From NCBI GenBank assembly GCA_029194725.1, contig JARFXQ010000001.1, positions 248,001 through 312,000 on the forward strand: a DNA stretch of 64,000 nt, given 5' to 3'. The notes below the pieces were generated by a model. That model made no database searches. It was not told where the DNA came from and was given only the letters and a program-made list of their open reading frames with translations. How positions within the stretch are numbered: the first letter of the stretch is position 1; each line of letters opens with the position of its first letter. A program made the position numbers and the translations under genes. Below, one piece after another: positions 1-7,525 of the stretch. The DNA is from Nitrospira sp. (GTDB lineage: Bacteria; Nitrospirota; Nitrospiria; Nitrospirales; Nitrospiraceae).

Positions 1-194
1 CTTTCCTTTCGAACTTTCTTCGAGGCTTCGGCCAAACGCCGCGCCCTGAGCATGGTTTGCGTCTGTCGATTCATGCGCTCGATCGCGCGGCGGATATAGG
101 CAGCTCTGGAGAGATGGAGGGTATCCGCGCAACGGCGACTGGCCTCCAAAACATCTTCCGGTAGTTTCAGCGAGATCGCTCCCATTATGCCCAT
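1..194 (-). CDS. Ribbon-helix-helix (CopG-like) antitoxin-type regulator, partial
   Basis: The reading frame runs off the left edge, so the 3' end is missing. Starts at 194 or, in frame, at 185. The visible product begins MGAISLKLPEDVLEASRRCA, a strand rich in alternating residues followed by a basic helix (AAYIRRAIERMNR), which is the N-terminal pattern of ribbon-helix-helix DNA-binding antitoxins. Such proteins normally repress their own operon and neutralise a toxin encoded just downstream, which here would lie outside the window. The upstream 195-240 has several ATAC/GATA-type near-repeats that could be operator half-sites, but this was not resolved. Family assignment is from pattern only. 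Confidence 0.6.
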   Translation of the reverse strand, partial: MGIMGAISLKLPEDVLEASRRCADTLHLSRAAYIRRAIERMNRQTQTMLRARRLAEASKKVRKE

Positions 195-583
195 CCAGTA
201 TATCGTATTGTGATATGCGTGTATGGTATCGCAATGTTGCACTCCAACGCAAACACATCGGACGTTACGGAAACCCTCGTCCCCGGACGCCTCTAACTTG
301 TCGCTCTGACGTTGAGCTAGAGCACCGCCCGAGAGGCAGGTCTAGACCAGAAAAGAGTGGTTGGCGAACGTGGTGTTGGCTGGAGTCTTGAATGGCCAGA
401 GTGAACCGGCTCTTCTGCGCCATGCACGATTCAAGATCCGACGCCAACTTCTGTGCTAATGCAGCTGCCAGCGACGCATTCTCTGTCTGATCGCCTTGGC
501 CGCTTTCTCGCTCACCGCAGGTGCGAAACTGACTCGCGCAACGTCAGGTTGCGGATGTATATCCAATCCAGTATATTTGACCC
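195..583. other. Intergenic stretch with one repeat copy
   Basis: No convincing gene. The stretch holds the possible promoter/operator area of the ribbon-helix-helix gene (195-240) and copy A of a dispersed repeat (351-457). The short frames in it do not resemble proteins and one is antisense to the repeat. Confidence 0.6.
351..457 (+). repeat. Dispersed repeat, copy A
   Basis: Shares with copies B (1285-1388), C (1497-1590) and D (2929-3007, inverted) a GCTGGAG block, then TGGC, then a well conserved block CCATGCACGATTCAAGATCC followed by CCAACT and TGTGCT. Copies are about 80-105 bases long and 70-85 % alike by eye. No coding potential is evident. It may be a small non-autonomous mobile or REP-like element. 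Confidence 0.6.
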
Positions 584-910
584 ATGAAGCGACTACGATT
601 CCTTGGGGACTCGCTCACGTGTTTGCGGGAGTTTCCCGAGGCTGCCAGGCACGACGCGGGCTATCAACTGGACAAGGTGCAGCGCGGTGAACAGCCGGAC
701 GATTTCAAGCCGATGCCTTCTATCGGCAAGGGCGTCGAAGAAATCCGGATGTGGGACGACACCGGCACATACCGCGTGGTCTACACAGCCAGGCTAGCCG
801 ATGCGGTCTATGTGCTGCACGCATTCCAGAAGAAAACGCAGGCGACGGCCAAGGGTGACATTGAGCTTGCCAAAAAGCGATTCACCGAACTGATGAGAGG
901 TGCCCAATGA
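584..910 (+). CDS. higB: HigB/RelE-superfamily toxin (phage Gp49-like)
   Basis: 108 residues. The body PDDFKPMPSIGKGVEEIRMW, then YRVVYTARLADAVYVLHAFQKKTQ matches the Gp49-like/HigB family: a 'GVEEIR' strand, an R-x-V-Y strand and the 'LHAFQKKT' motif near the C-terminus. Members of this family are ribosome-dependent mRNA interferases. The stop overlaps the start of the next gene by four bases (ATGA), so toxin precedes antitoxin, the usual HigBA order. All expected motif regions are present, so the toxin looks intact. The symbol is given by family resemblance only. Confidence 0.8.
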   Translation: MKRLRFLGDSLTCLREFPEAARHDAGYQLDKVQRGEQPDDFKPMPSIGKGVEEIRMWDDTGTYRVVYTARLADAVYVLHAFQKKTQATAKGDIELAKKRFTELMRGAQ

Positions 911-1200
911 CAAAGACCAAGACCAAAACAAACACTTTCAGCAGCGTGTGGGATGCAATTACCGACACCCCTGAGCAGGCGGCCAATCTCCAGGCGCGGG
1001 CCGAACTGATGCGGCAGATCGCGGCTATCATCAAGGCCAAGGACTGGAAGCAGGCCGACGCCGCAACACATTGCGGCGTCACCCAGCCTCGCATGAACGA
1101 CTTGTTACGCGGGCGTGTGTCGCGGTTTTCGCTGGATGCCCTGGTGAATATCGCCACGGCACTTGGCCGGCGCGTGCATGTGGAGTTGGAAGTCGCGTAA
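907..1200 (+). CDS. higA: HigA-like XRE antitoxin
   Basis: 97 residues with one helix-turn-helix at about 44-77: MRQIAAIIKAKDWKQADAAT, then GVTQPRMNDLLRGRVSRFSLDAL, ending in a short beta segment (RRVHVELEVA). This is the HTH form paired with Gp49-like toxins. It should bind its own promoter and neutralise the toxin encoded immediately upstream, with which it overlaps by four bases. Its last eight codons lie inside a 108-base direct repeat whose second copy sits at 1389-1496, so the gene's tail has been duplicated downstream. Confidence 0.8.
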   Translation: MTKTKTKTNTFSSVWDAITDTPEQAANLQARAELMRQIAAIIKAKDWKQADAATHCGVTQPRMNDLLRGRVSRFSLDALVNIATALGRRVHVELEVA

Positions 1201-1284
1201 CCAGCCACCCTCACCGGCTCCAGCTCGCGCAGTGGCCGAAGTGCTACATCGAAAATCGACCCACGGTGCGGCGCAATGAAGAGA
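1177..1284 (+). repeat. 108-base direct repeat, first copy
   Basis: Perfectly repeated at 1389-1496 (offset 212). The first copy covers the final codons of the higA-like gene and the bases after its stop; the second copy has no gene attached. Together with the diverged copies B and C that follow each unit, this shows a tandem duplication of about 212 bases. Confidence 0.85.
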
Positions 1285-1388
1285 CAGGTGGCTGGGGAAT
1301 ACCACGTTTGCTGGAGCATTGAGTGGCACGATCGACCCAGCGCTCCTACGCCATGCACGATCCAAGATCCGACCCCAACTCCTGTGCT
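1285..1388 (+). repeat. Dispersed repeat, copy B
   Basis: Same family as copy A (351-457): GCTGGAG, TGGCACGATCGACC, CGCCATGCACGATCCAAG, then CCCCAACTCCTGTGCT. It lies between the two copies of the 108-base direct repeat. Confidence 0.6.
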
Positions 1389-1496
1389 CATGTGGAGTTG
1401 GAAGTCGCGTAACCAGCCACCCTCACCGGCTCCAGCTCGCGCAGTGGCCGAAGTGCTACATCGAAAATCGACCCACGGTGCGGCGCAATGAAGAGA
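1389..1496 (+). repeat. 108-base direct repeat, second copy
   Basis: Identical to 1177-1284 by eye, including the end of the higA-like coding sequence (GTGGAGTTGGAAGTCGCGTAA region), here without an upstream gene. Confidence 0.85.
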
Positions 1497-1590
1497 AGAG
1501 TGGTTAACGAACATGGCGTTTGCTGGAGTAATGGGTGGCAAGACTGAATCGCTCTCTCACACCATGCATGATTCAAGATCCGAATCACAT
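1497..1590 (+). repeat. Dispersed repeat, copy C
   Basis: Third copy of the family (AGAGTGGTTAACGAAC, TTTGCTGGAG, then ATGCATGATTCAAGATCC). It ends at the 3' end of the minus-strand lipoprotein gene. The start AGAGTGGTT is shared with copy A but not B. Confidence 0.55.
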
Positions 1591-2250
1591 CTTCAGACGA
1601 ACAAGCCCGTCCTTTCGGGCATCCTGCAAAAACAACCTCGACGTTGATAATAACTCGTCTAAAAGTCGTTCGCTCACGCTACCGTACTTTGGATCTTCAA
1701 TATGCCAGCGATCAGACATAAGAGGAAGGGCAAGGAACGCAGCTACCCATTGCAGCTCTTTGCCACGCACCAGATACTGATATCGTTTCTTGAGCCTGGC
1801 ATCCACAAACAATTCATATGTAAGATTGTATCCCAATGTATCGTCATAGAACGGAATGAGCCAGTAAGTGAACATGGTCAACCCGCTCCATACACCTGTT
1901 ATTCCAGGCCTTTCCAATTCTTCCAGCCGCAGTGAGCAGAACAAGCCTGTGTCAGGTGGAACCTCTGTCACTTCAAAAACATTAGACTCGTTCTGACTCT
2001 CTATTTTCTTCTTCAATGCGTCGATGACCCTATGAGGTGGTGCGTTCGGAAAATGCTTCGCAAACGATGGACCTTCAGACAAATATCTAGGAATATACAA
2101 ACGAATCGAGACTGATTCCGGATGCCTTTCGACCATCGCATGGCTGGCAGACTCAGGACTGGGAATTTCCCAGTTTTGCATTTGACATGCTGGGAGCAGA
2201 AGTCCGGTCATAAGAGCTGCGCTGGCGAGGGGAAAGAGTTGGCGTTTCAT
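1585..2250 (-). CDS. Uncharacterised lipoprotein
   Basis: 221 residues. Basic start MKRQL, hydrophobic stretch, then lipobox LLPAC with Cys22, so it should be exported and lipid-anchored. The C-terminal half (FCSLRLEELE, then LTYELFVDARLKKRYQY) is clearly related to the protein of the next gene upstream (2268-2900; FCSLSLLTL, then VQYDLLVDGELKKTYRY), so the two are tandem paralogues. The pattern suggests a beta-rich domain. I do not recognise a named family. The gene ends against repeat copy C. Confidence 0.7.
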   Translation of the reverse strand: MKRQLFPLASAALMTGLLLPACQMQNWEIPSPESASHAMVERHPESVSIRLYIPRYLSEGPSFAKHFPNAPPHRVIDALKKKIESQNESNVFEVTEVPPDTGLFCSLRLEELERPGITGVWSGLTMFTYWLIPFYDDTLGYNLTYELFVDARLKKRYQYLVRGKELQWVAAFLALPLMSDRWHIEDPKYGSVSERLLDELLSTSRLFLQDARKDGLVRLKM

Positions 2251-2267
2251 CGCTCCTCAAGTGGCGA

Positions 2268-2900
2268 TTATCGCACCTGTGACGTGGGCGCCGAGGGTAC
2301 TGGAAGATATCCATCTGCCTGGCCATCACGAAGAAATTGGTAGATCGTTCCTCGGAAAGCTTGCTGGTAACTGACGGTCAATCCGTTCATCCACATGACC
2401 GGAAGGAGAACAATCCATTGCGCTCTCTTTTCATGGAGTTCGTACCTGTAGGTCTTTTTCAATTCTCCGTCCACGAGCAAATCGTACTGTACGAGGTATC
2501 CCCCTCTGGAGCTATAGCAAGGGACTGCGCTGAGCGTTAGAAGTGACAATGAGCAGAAGATGTTGCTCGCGGTAGATTGTTCAATCACTGTCTCATAAAC
2601 ATTCAGATGAATGCCCTTGGCGGATGGGGGATTCGAAACGGTAGCTGCGGCAAACCCGCCCTTATTCTCTAAAGCCTCTTGTATAAGCCTAAATTCAATG
2701 GGTAGGGAGTTGTCCTTGGTATTTGGATCACCTACCGCACCAGTATAGAAAAAGAATCCGGCAATGCCCGCTTTCGTGGAAGGCTGACTTGGCTCAACCG
2801 CTTCGGGAGTGTAACTAACAATCATGCACCCAGTGACAGTACAGAGAAGACCAGCGTAGAAAATACCTCTTGAAATCCAACCAGTCAGCGAACGCAGCAT
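2268..2900 (-). CDS. Uncharacterised lipoprotein, paralogue of the next gene
   Basis: About 210 residues from the start at 2900 (MLRSLTGWISRGIFYAGLLC). I chose this start because the open frame further upstream falls inside repeat copy D and reads as non-protein, while this one begins directly with a signal peptide and lipobox VTGC. The conserved block FCSLSLLTL, GGYLVQYDLLVDGELKK, QWIVLLPVMW matches its neighbour at 1585-2250. The 17-base gap and shared strand suggest co-transcription. Function unknown. Confidence 0.7.
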   Translation of the reverse strand: MLRSLTGWISRGIFYAGLLCTVTGCMIVSYTPEAVEPSQPSTKAGIAGFFFYTGAVGDPNTKDNSLPIEFRLIQEALENKGGFAAATVSNPPSAKGIHLNVYETVIEQSTASNIFCSLSLLTLSAVPCYSSRGGYLVQYDLLVDGELKKTYRYELHEKRAQWIVLLPVMWMNGLTVSYQQAFRGTIYQFLRDGQADGYLPVPSAPTSQVR

Positions 2901-2928
2901 GCTGTGCCTCAATGACTCAGTTGTGGTA

Positions 2929-3007
2929 CCAAGACAAAGTTGGGGTCGGACTTGAATCATGCATAGCACAGGAGAGCAGATTCGAGCTTGCTACTCAATA
3001 TTCCAGC
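2929..3007 (-). repeat. Dispersed repeat, copy D (inverted)
   Basis: On the minus strand this reads GCTGGAATATTGAGTAGCAA, then CTATGCATGATTCAAGTCCG and CCCCAACTTTGTC, matching copies A-C. It lies between the end of the flagellar operon (3028) and the lipoprotein start (2900). Confidence 0.6.
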
Positions 3008-3027
3008 ATCCGCCTGATCGCTAGTCA

Positions 3028-3768
3028 CTACGGCGTTTGCGCCAGCAGTTGTTCGGTGAGTTTCGCGGCCCGGTCGGCTTTGACCTGCGCGAGGATTGCT
3101 CCGGCGGTCTTGGCTTTCACTAGCCTGAGGATTTCGATCGCTTTTCGATCCGGCATCCGTTCGAGGCGCGAGGCGGCGTCCTCGGACGGCATGGATTCGT
3201 ACATTTTTGCGAGCCGCGTCCGTTGCTCCTGCACCAACCGTTCTTTCTCCTTAGCTCGTGGTCCGTCCTCTTTATCCTGCGCGCTCTGAATGCGCTTCTC
3301 CAAGGCTTCGTTCTGGTCCAAGAGTTCCTCAACTTGGCCTCTCACAATCATGAGCCGCTCTTCGTTCTGGCGAATCGCTTGCTCGCGCCGGTCAAGATCG
3401 CGCTTTCGCTGGTCCAGCATATCGAGCACTTCGCGAGGAAAATCGATTGCCGGTCCCTGGACTACAGGCGGAGCCAACAACTTGGTATCATCGTCGGACT
3501 CGCCTCGTGAGGCTTCTGCATCCTGCGCTTGTGGCGACACCACCTGCATCAGCTCACTCGGCGTCACAGGCTGTGTCTTGTATTTTGGTTCGGAGGCGGC
3601 TTGTCCCAGTTGCACCATGATCCAAAAAAGCATCGTCGAACCGACGATCCCAGCAATCATCGTCCAAAGCTGGGAATGCCGGTTTATCCCCGGCACCGTT
3701 CTCGCCGCCAGCCCAAGGCCGTCGAGACGAAAATACTGCGTCCAGCCCTTGAGGGGTCCTGCCCTCAT
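3028..3768 (-). CDS. motE: MotE-like flagellar protein (MgtE intracellular N-domain)
   Basis: 246 residues. One membrane segment near residues 36-55 (MIAGIVGSTMLFWIMVQLG), a charged coiled coil at about 110-190, then a short C-terminal domain (YESMPSEDAASRLERMPDRK, IEILRLVKAKTAGAILAQV) of the MgtE-N/FliG-M-like type. MotE proteins are thought to act as chaperones that bring the stator protein MotC or other partners to the motor. Last gene of the flagellar operon; its start overlaps fliJ's stop by four bases. The N-terminal extension of about 30 residues before the membrane segment is longer than usual. Confidence 0.7.
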   Translation of the reverse strand: MRAGPLKGWTQYFRLDGLGLAARTVPGINRHSQLWTMIAGIVGSTMLFWIMVQLGQAASEPKYKTQPVTPSELMQVVSPQAQDAEASRGESDDDTKLLAPPVVQGPAIDFPREVLDMLDQRKRDLDRREQAIRQNEERLMIVRGQVEELLDQNEALEKRIQSAQDKEDGPRAKEKERLVQEQRTRLAKMYESMPSEDAASRLERMPDRKAIEILRLVKAKTAGAILAQVKADRAAKLTEQLLAQTP

Positions 3769-4205
3769 GAGTTACTCGCTTTTAGAACGGAATACCGACG
3801 GCTCGCCCCTTCATCCGTGGTCCGCTGTTCCTGACGCCCTGCCTCGGCTCGCTGCGCATCACGACGTTTGTCGGCGACAAGTTCAAGAAGCCTGCGCTCC
3901 TTGGTGGCTTCGACGAGGAGCGCCTTGGTGCGCTGCCACTTCTCAACGGCTTGATCGATCTCGCAACGCACCAGCCGTAGCACTGCCTGTTGTGAATCCA
4001 TGCGCCCCTGCCATTCCAGCCACGCTTCGATCGTCAGCCCTTCCGCTGATTGTCGGTCATAGATGACGACATCCTTCTGAATCTGGGCTTCGATGTCGCG
4101 ACACCGTTCCTCGCTCTGGGCCAGGCTGCGGGTGACCTGCGCCAATTCCAACATCAAGCTCTCGACAGCCCGAGCACGCAGTTTCTGCAAGGACTCGAGG
4201 CTCAT
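3765..4205 (-). CDS. fliJ: Flagellar export protein FliJ
   Basis: 146 residues, almost wholly coiled coil (LQKLRARAVESLMLELAQVT, then heptads rich in E, Q, R), which is the usual size and shape of FliJ. FliJ sits in the centre of the FliI ATPase ring and engages the export gate FlhA. Primary sequence is poorly conserved, so the call rests on size, coiled coil and position directly after fliI with a four-base overlap. Confidence 0.75.
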   Translation of the reverse strand: MSLESLQKLRARAVESLMLELAQVTRSLAQSEERCRDIEAQIQKDVVIYDRQSAEGLTIEAWLEWQGRMDSQQAVLRLVRCEIDQAVEKWQRTKALLVEATKERRLLELVADKRRDAQRAEAGRQEQRTTDEGASRRYSVLKASNS

Positions 4206-5509
4206 GCCGCCTCTTTCGCCAGTGTCTCAAGTTGCTGCACCGATGAAGGCATGCCGGCCGGTTGGTCGATGTCCTGCCTCAAATAACCGTTGATCGCGTT
4301 CTGTGCTTGTACGGCACGGTCGAGCGCGGCGTTCATCCCCGGCTTGTAGGCTCCCAACACCACCAGGTCTTCTGATTCGCGATACCTCGCCACCAATTCG
4401 AGGATTGTCCTGGCTGCATCGTACTGTGCCCGTCCGACGATATCCCGCATCACGCGGCTGGTACTCTGGAGAAGATCGATCGCAGGGAAGTGATTGCGCG
4501 CGGCCAATGTGCGTGACAGGACGATATGGCCGTCCAAGATCGAGCGAGCAGCATCGGCGATTGGATCGGTGAGGTCATCGCCATCGACGAGCACCGTATA
4601 TAAGCCAGTAATGGTTCCCGGACCTGGCCCGGTCCCGACACGTTCCAAGAGTTTCGGCAAGAGGGTAAATACAGAGGGGGTATAGCCTTTGGTCGTCGGA
4701 GGCTCTCCGATCGCCAAACCCACTTCTCTCTGGCTATAGGCCAATCGCGTCAAGGAATCCATCAACAACAAGACCTGTTTCTCCGCATCGCGGAAATACT
4801 CGGCAATGGTCGTCGCGACCAACGCCGCACGCAGCCGTATGAGCGGGGCTTGGTCGGAGGTCGCCACCACCACCACGGAACGTCCAAGCGCCTCCGCGCC
4901 CAGATCACGCTCCAGAAATTCGTTGACTTCGCGGCCTCGCTCTCCGATGAGAGCGATGACATTGACATCCGCCTTTGTGTACCGGCTGATCATCCCCAGC
5001 AACACACTTTTCCCAACGCCGGAACCGGAAAAGATGCCCATCTTCTGGCCACGGCCACAAGTTAAAAATCCGTTGATTGCACGAACGCCAAGATCAAGCG
5101 GAGCTCGTAGGCGGGCTCGTTGCAACGGGTTCGGCGCAGCCGCATATAGTGGATAGCGTTCTGAGGTCATCAAAGGCCCTTTGCCGTCTATCGGATTTCC
5201 ACAGCCGTCGAGAACTCTTCCCAGCAAACCTGGTCCGACGGCGAGATTGGCCACTTGTCCTGACATGGTGATTCGACTTCCAGGCCCGATCCCCTGCATG
5301 TCCCCCAGCGGCATGAGGAGGACACGGTCCCCGCGAAATCCCACAACCTCTGCAGGAATCGGCCCTCCCGCCACCTCCCTCGTAATTTGGCAGAGCTCTC
5401 CCACGGTCGTCATCGGCCCATACCCTTCCACGACGATCCCAACCGCTTGAGCCACTCTTCCGGAAACCTCGATTGGCTCAATGCGTTCGATCAGATGACT
5501 AAGACTCAT
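4202..5509 (-). CDS. fliI: Flagellum-specific ATP synthase FliI
   Basis: 435 residues. F1/type III ATPase fold: N-terminal beta barrel, Walker A SGSGVGKS at 161-168, the family signature GERGREVNEFLERDLG, Walker B LLLMDSLTR, and PPTTKGYTPSVF. FliI is the export-apparatus ATPase in the cytoplasm, held in check by FliH. The start overlaps the end of the REC-fliH gene by 11 bases, and the stop overlaps fliJ by four. Confidence 0.95.
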   Translation of the reverse strand: MSLSHLIERIEPIEVSGRVAQAVGIVVEGYGPMTTVGELCQITREVAGGPIPAEVVGFRGDRVLLMPLGDMQGIGPGSRITMSGQVANLAVGPGLLGRVLDGCGNPIDGKGPLMTSERYPLYAAAPNPLQRARLRAPLDLGVRAINGFLTCGRGQKMGIFSGSGVGKSVLLGMISRYTKADVNVIALIGERGREVNEFLERDLGAEALGRSVVVVATSDQAPLIRLRAALVATTIAEYFRDAEKQVLLLMDSLTRLAYSQREVGLAIGEPPTTKGYTPSVFTLLPKLLERVGTGPGPGTITGLYTVLVDGDDLTDPIADAARSILDGHIVLSRTLAARNHFPAIDLLQSTSRVMRDIVGRAQYDAARTILELVARYRESEDLVVLGAYKPGMNAALDRAVQAQNAINGYLRQDIDQPAGMPSSVQQLETLAKEAA

Positions 5510-6524
5510 GACAAGCCCTCTTCTTTAATACCTCACCCAAGCGGAACAACTGAGTATCGAGGGAAGCATCGACCAACCGCGTCGCGGTGTGCAAAAGGCA
5601 ACTTCCTCGTTGAAGAGACGCTACCGGCTCGATGGTGAGCTTCAAGGCGACATGCAACCTGCCGGTAAGCTCCTCCCGAACCTCTTCCAGTACAGGCACG
5701 TCTGCCGGATGCACTTGTATCACCACGCTATCCGACTCTTGCACAGCGCCTAGTGCCGCCTTGACCTGCATCACGATCTGTTCGCGACAGGACTCGGCCG
5801 ACTCATGAAGTATCTTGGACGTGATCTGAAGCGCAAGCGCGATAATTTCGTCGTCGACGGTCTGCCGGAGCACGGACCGAGAGGTATCGAACTTTCTAGC
5901 GGCTTCGGTCAGCACCGCGAGATCTTGTTGGCGCTGCGCTTCGGACTGTCGCCGGCCCTCTGCCAGACCACGCTCATATTCCACCAGGCTGTCATCCTCT
6001 CGGAGCACGCCGTCATCTCCGAATGTCTGGAATGGTACGCTCTGCAGCCGTACCCCGCCGGACCGAACGGCGGCATGCTTCAAAACCGTACTCTCGTTGC
6101 GTAGCCGATGAAGTTCCAGCGCACGGCGCACGGTTGCCAGCACAGCGTCATGGTGAAAGGGTTTCATCAAGAAATCGACGGCACCGGCCCGCATCGCGCG
6201 GACGGCCAGTTCGACCGAGGCTGCTCCGGTCATCACGACCGCCATCATACGACTGTCGATGCGCTGCGCCTGCTCCAGAACTGCAATTCCATCTTCGCCC
6301 GGTAATAAGACATCGATGATCAGCAGGGCAGGAACCATCTGCTTCACCATCGAGAGCGCCTCTTGCCCAGAACCCACGACCCGAATGGGGACGCCTTCCG
6401 GTCGAAACAGGTCGAGGAACAAACTTCGAATCCCTTCGTCATCATCGACGACCAAGACCGTTCTCTGACGTCGGGGAACGCGTCTATCGGGAACAGCAGG
6501 CGTCGGGATGGTTGTCCCCGTCAC
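5499..6524 (-). CDS. fliH: CheY-like receiver fused to flagellar assembly protein FliH
   Basis: 341 residues with a GTG start sharing one base with fliG's stop (TAGTG). Residues 22-138 are a complete receiver domain: acidic pocket VVDDDE with D27/D28, phospho-acceptor D71 (LLIIDVLLPGEDG), T99 in VVMTG and K121 in LMKPF. After a linker (residues about 140-180), a coiled coil (EYERGLAEGRRQSEAQRQQD) leads to a FliH/V-ATPase E-like domain (DDEIIALALQITSKILHESA, then QVHPADVPVLEEV). FliH normally binds FliI and the C-ring and restrains the ATPase. Its position between fliG and fliI is the normal fliH place, so this is the sole FliH here. The receiver could make export phosphorylation-responsive; that is inference. 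Confidence 0.85.
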   Translation of the reverse strand: MTGTTIPTPAVPDRRVPRRQRTVLVVDDDEGIRSLFLDLFRPEGVPIRVVGSGQEALSMVKQMVPALLIIDVLLPGEDGIAVLEQAQRIDSRMMAVVMTGAASVELAVRAMRAGAVDFLMKPFHHDAVLATVRRALELHRLRNESTVLKHAAVRSGGVRLQSVPFQTFGDDGVLREDDSLVEYERGLAEGRRQSEAQRQQDLAVLTEAARKFDTSRSVLRQTVDDEIIALALQITSKILHESAESCREQIVMQVKAALGAVQESDSVVIQVHPADVPVLEEVREELTGRLHVALKLTIEPVASLQRGSCLLHTATRLVDASLDTQLFRLGEVLKKRACHES

Positions 6525-7516
6525 TACAGCATCTCCTCTCCCGCGCCTGCGATGACGATACGGCCTTCTTCCTCGAGTTTTCGGCAGACTTTCAAGATAT
6601 TCTGTTGGGCTTTCTCGATATCGGACACCCTGACCGGCCCCTTGGCCTCCATATCTTCTTTCAACATGTCCGCGGCACGACTCGACATGTTCTTGAAGAA
6701 TTTCTCCTTCACCTCCGGATTGGCGCCGCGAAGCGCCAACGGAAGGTCGTCCTTGCTGATTTCTTTCATCAGTTCCTGTACGCCGCGATCGTCGACCTTC
6801 ACCAGGTCGTCGAACACGAACATGAGCGCCCGGATCGCGTCCGCCAGCGGCTGGCTCTTCTCCGCAATTTTGACCATAATGCCGCCCTCATTCGCCTTAT
6901 CCATCCGTGTGAGAATGTCGGCCATCACCTCAGGCCCTCCGATGCTTTGTGAACCCAGCCCCTTGCTCGCCAGCAACGTCTCCTGCATGCTTTGGCTCAA
7001 TTCTTCCAAGACATCCGGCTGCACCTCCTCCATGGTGGCAAGCCGAAGCGCCACGTCTCCGCGCATCGATTCCGGAAGTCCTGCAAGCACCTTCCCTGCT
7101 TGATCACTTTCAAGATGCGCGAGAATGACCGCCACTGTTTGCGCATGCTCGAGCTTCAACATTTGGACAAGAGTTTTCACATCGGCCCATTTCAATGCCT
7201 CCAGCCCCGGATAACTTTTTCTCGTCATCGATTCGATGAGCCGCGCCGCCTTTTCCGGTCCCAAGGCCTTGATGAGGACGGTCCTGATGAACTCTTTTCC
7301 CTGAAACTGCACCTCGCCGGAGGCGCTGGCTGTCCGAAAATCCGAGATGACCGCATCCTCCTCATCTCGTGAAATATGGGCCGTGCCGCTCATGAAACTT
7401 CCCAGCCGCTTAATTTCCTTGGGGTCGAGTTGTTTCATGACCTGGGCTGCTGCTTCTTCTCCGATGGCACGAAGAAGAATGGCCGCCTTCTGCTCACCCG
7501 TCAGATTCTTCGGCAT
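6524..7516 (-). CDS. fliG: Flagellar motor switch protein FliG
   Basis: 330 residues, the usual length. N-terminal segment KNLTGEQKAAILLRAIGEEA, the middle-domain EHAQTVAVILAHLESDQAGK (EHPQ-like) and the C-terminal torque helix region FVFDDLVKVDDRGVQELMKE are all present, including the charged residues expected to meet the stator. FliG is the C-ring component attached to FliF. It lies 9 bases after fliF. Confidence 0.95.
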   Translation of the reverse strand: MPKNLTGEQKAAILLRAIGEEAAAQVMKQLDPKEIKRLGSFMSGTAHISRDEEDAVISDFRTASASGEVQFQGKEFIRTVLIKALGPEKAARLIESMTRKSYPGLEALKWADVKTLVQMLKLEHAQTVAVILAHLESDQAGKVLAGLPESMRGDVALRLATMEEVQPDVLEELSQSMQETLLASKGLGSQSIGGPEVMADILTRMDKANEGGIMVKIAEKSQPLADAIRALMFVFDDLVKVDDRGVQELMKEISKDDLPLALRGANPEVKEKFFKNMSSRAADMLKEDMEAKGPVRVSDIEKAQQNILKVCRKLEEEGRIVIAGAGEEML

Positions 7517-7525
7517 TGCGATGTG

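Noticed and set aside
265..447. 60-residue minus-strand frame
   Set aside because: Lies within repeat copy A and has no protein-like pattern.
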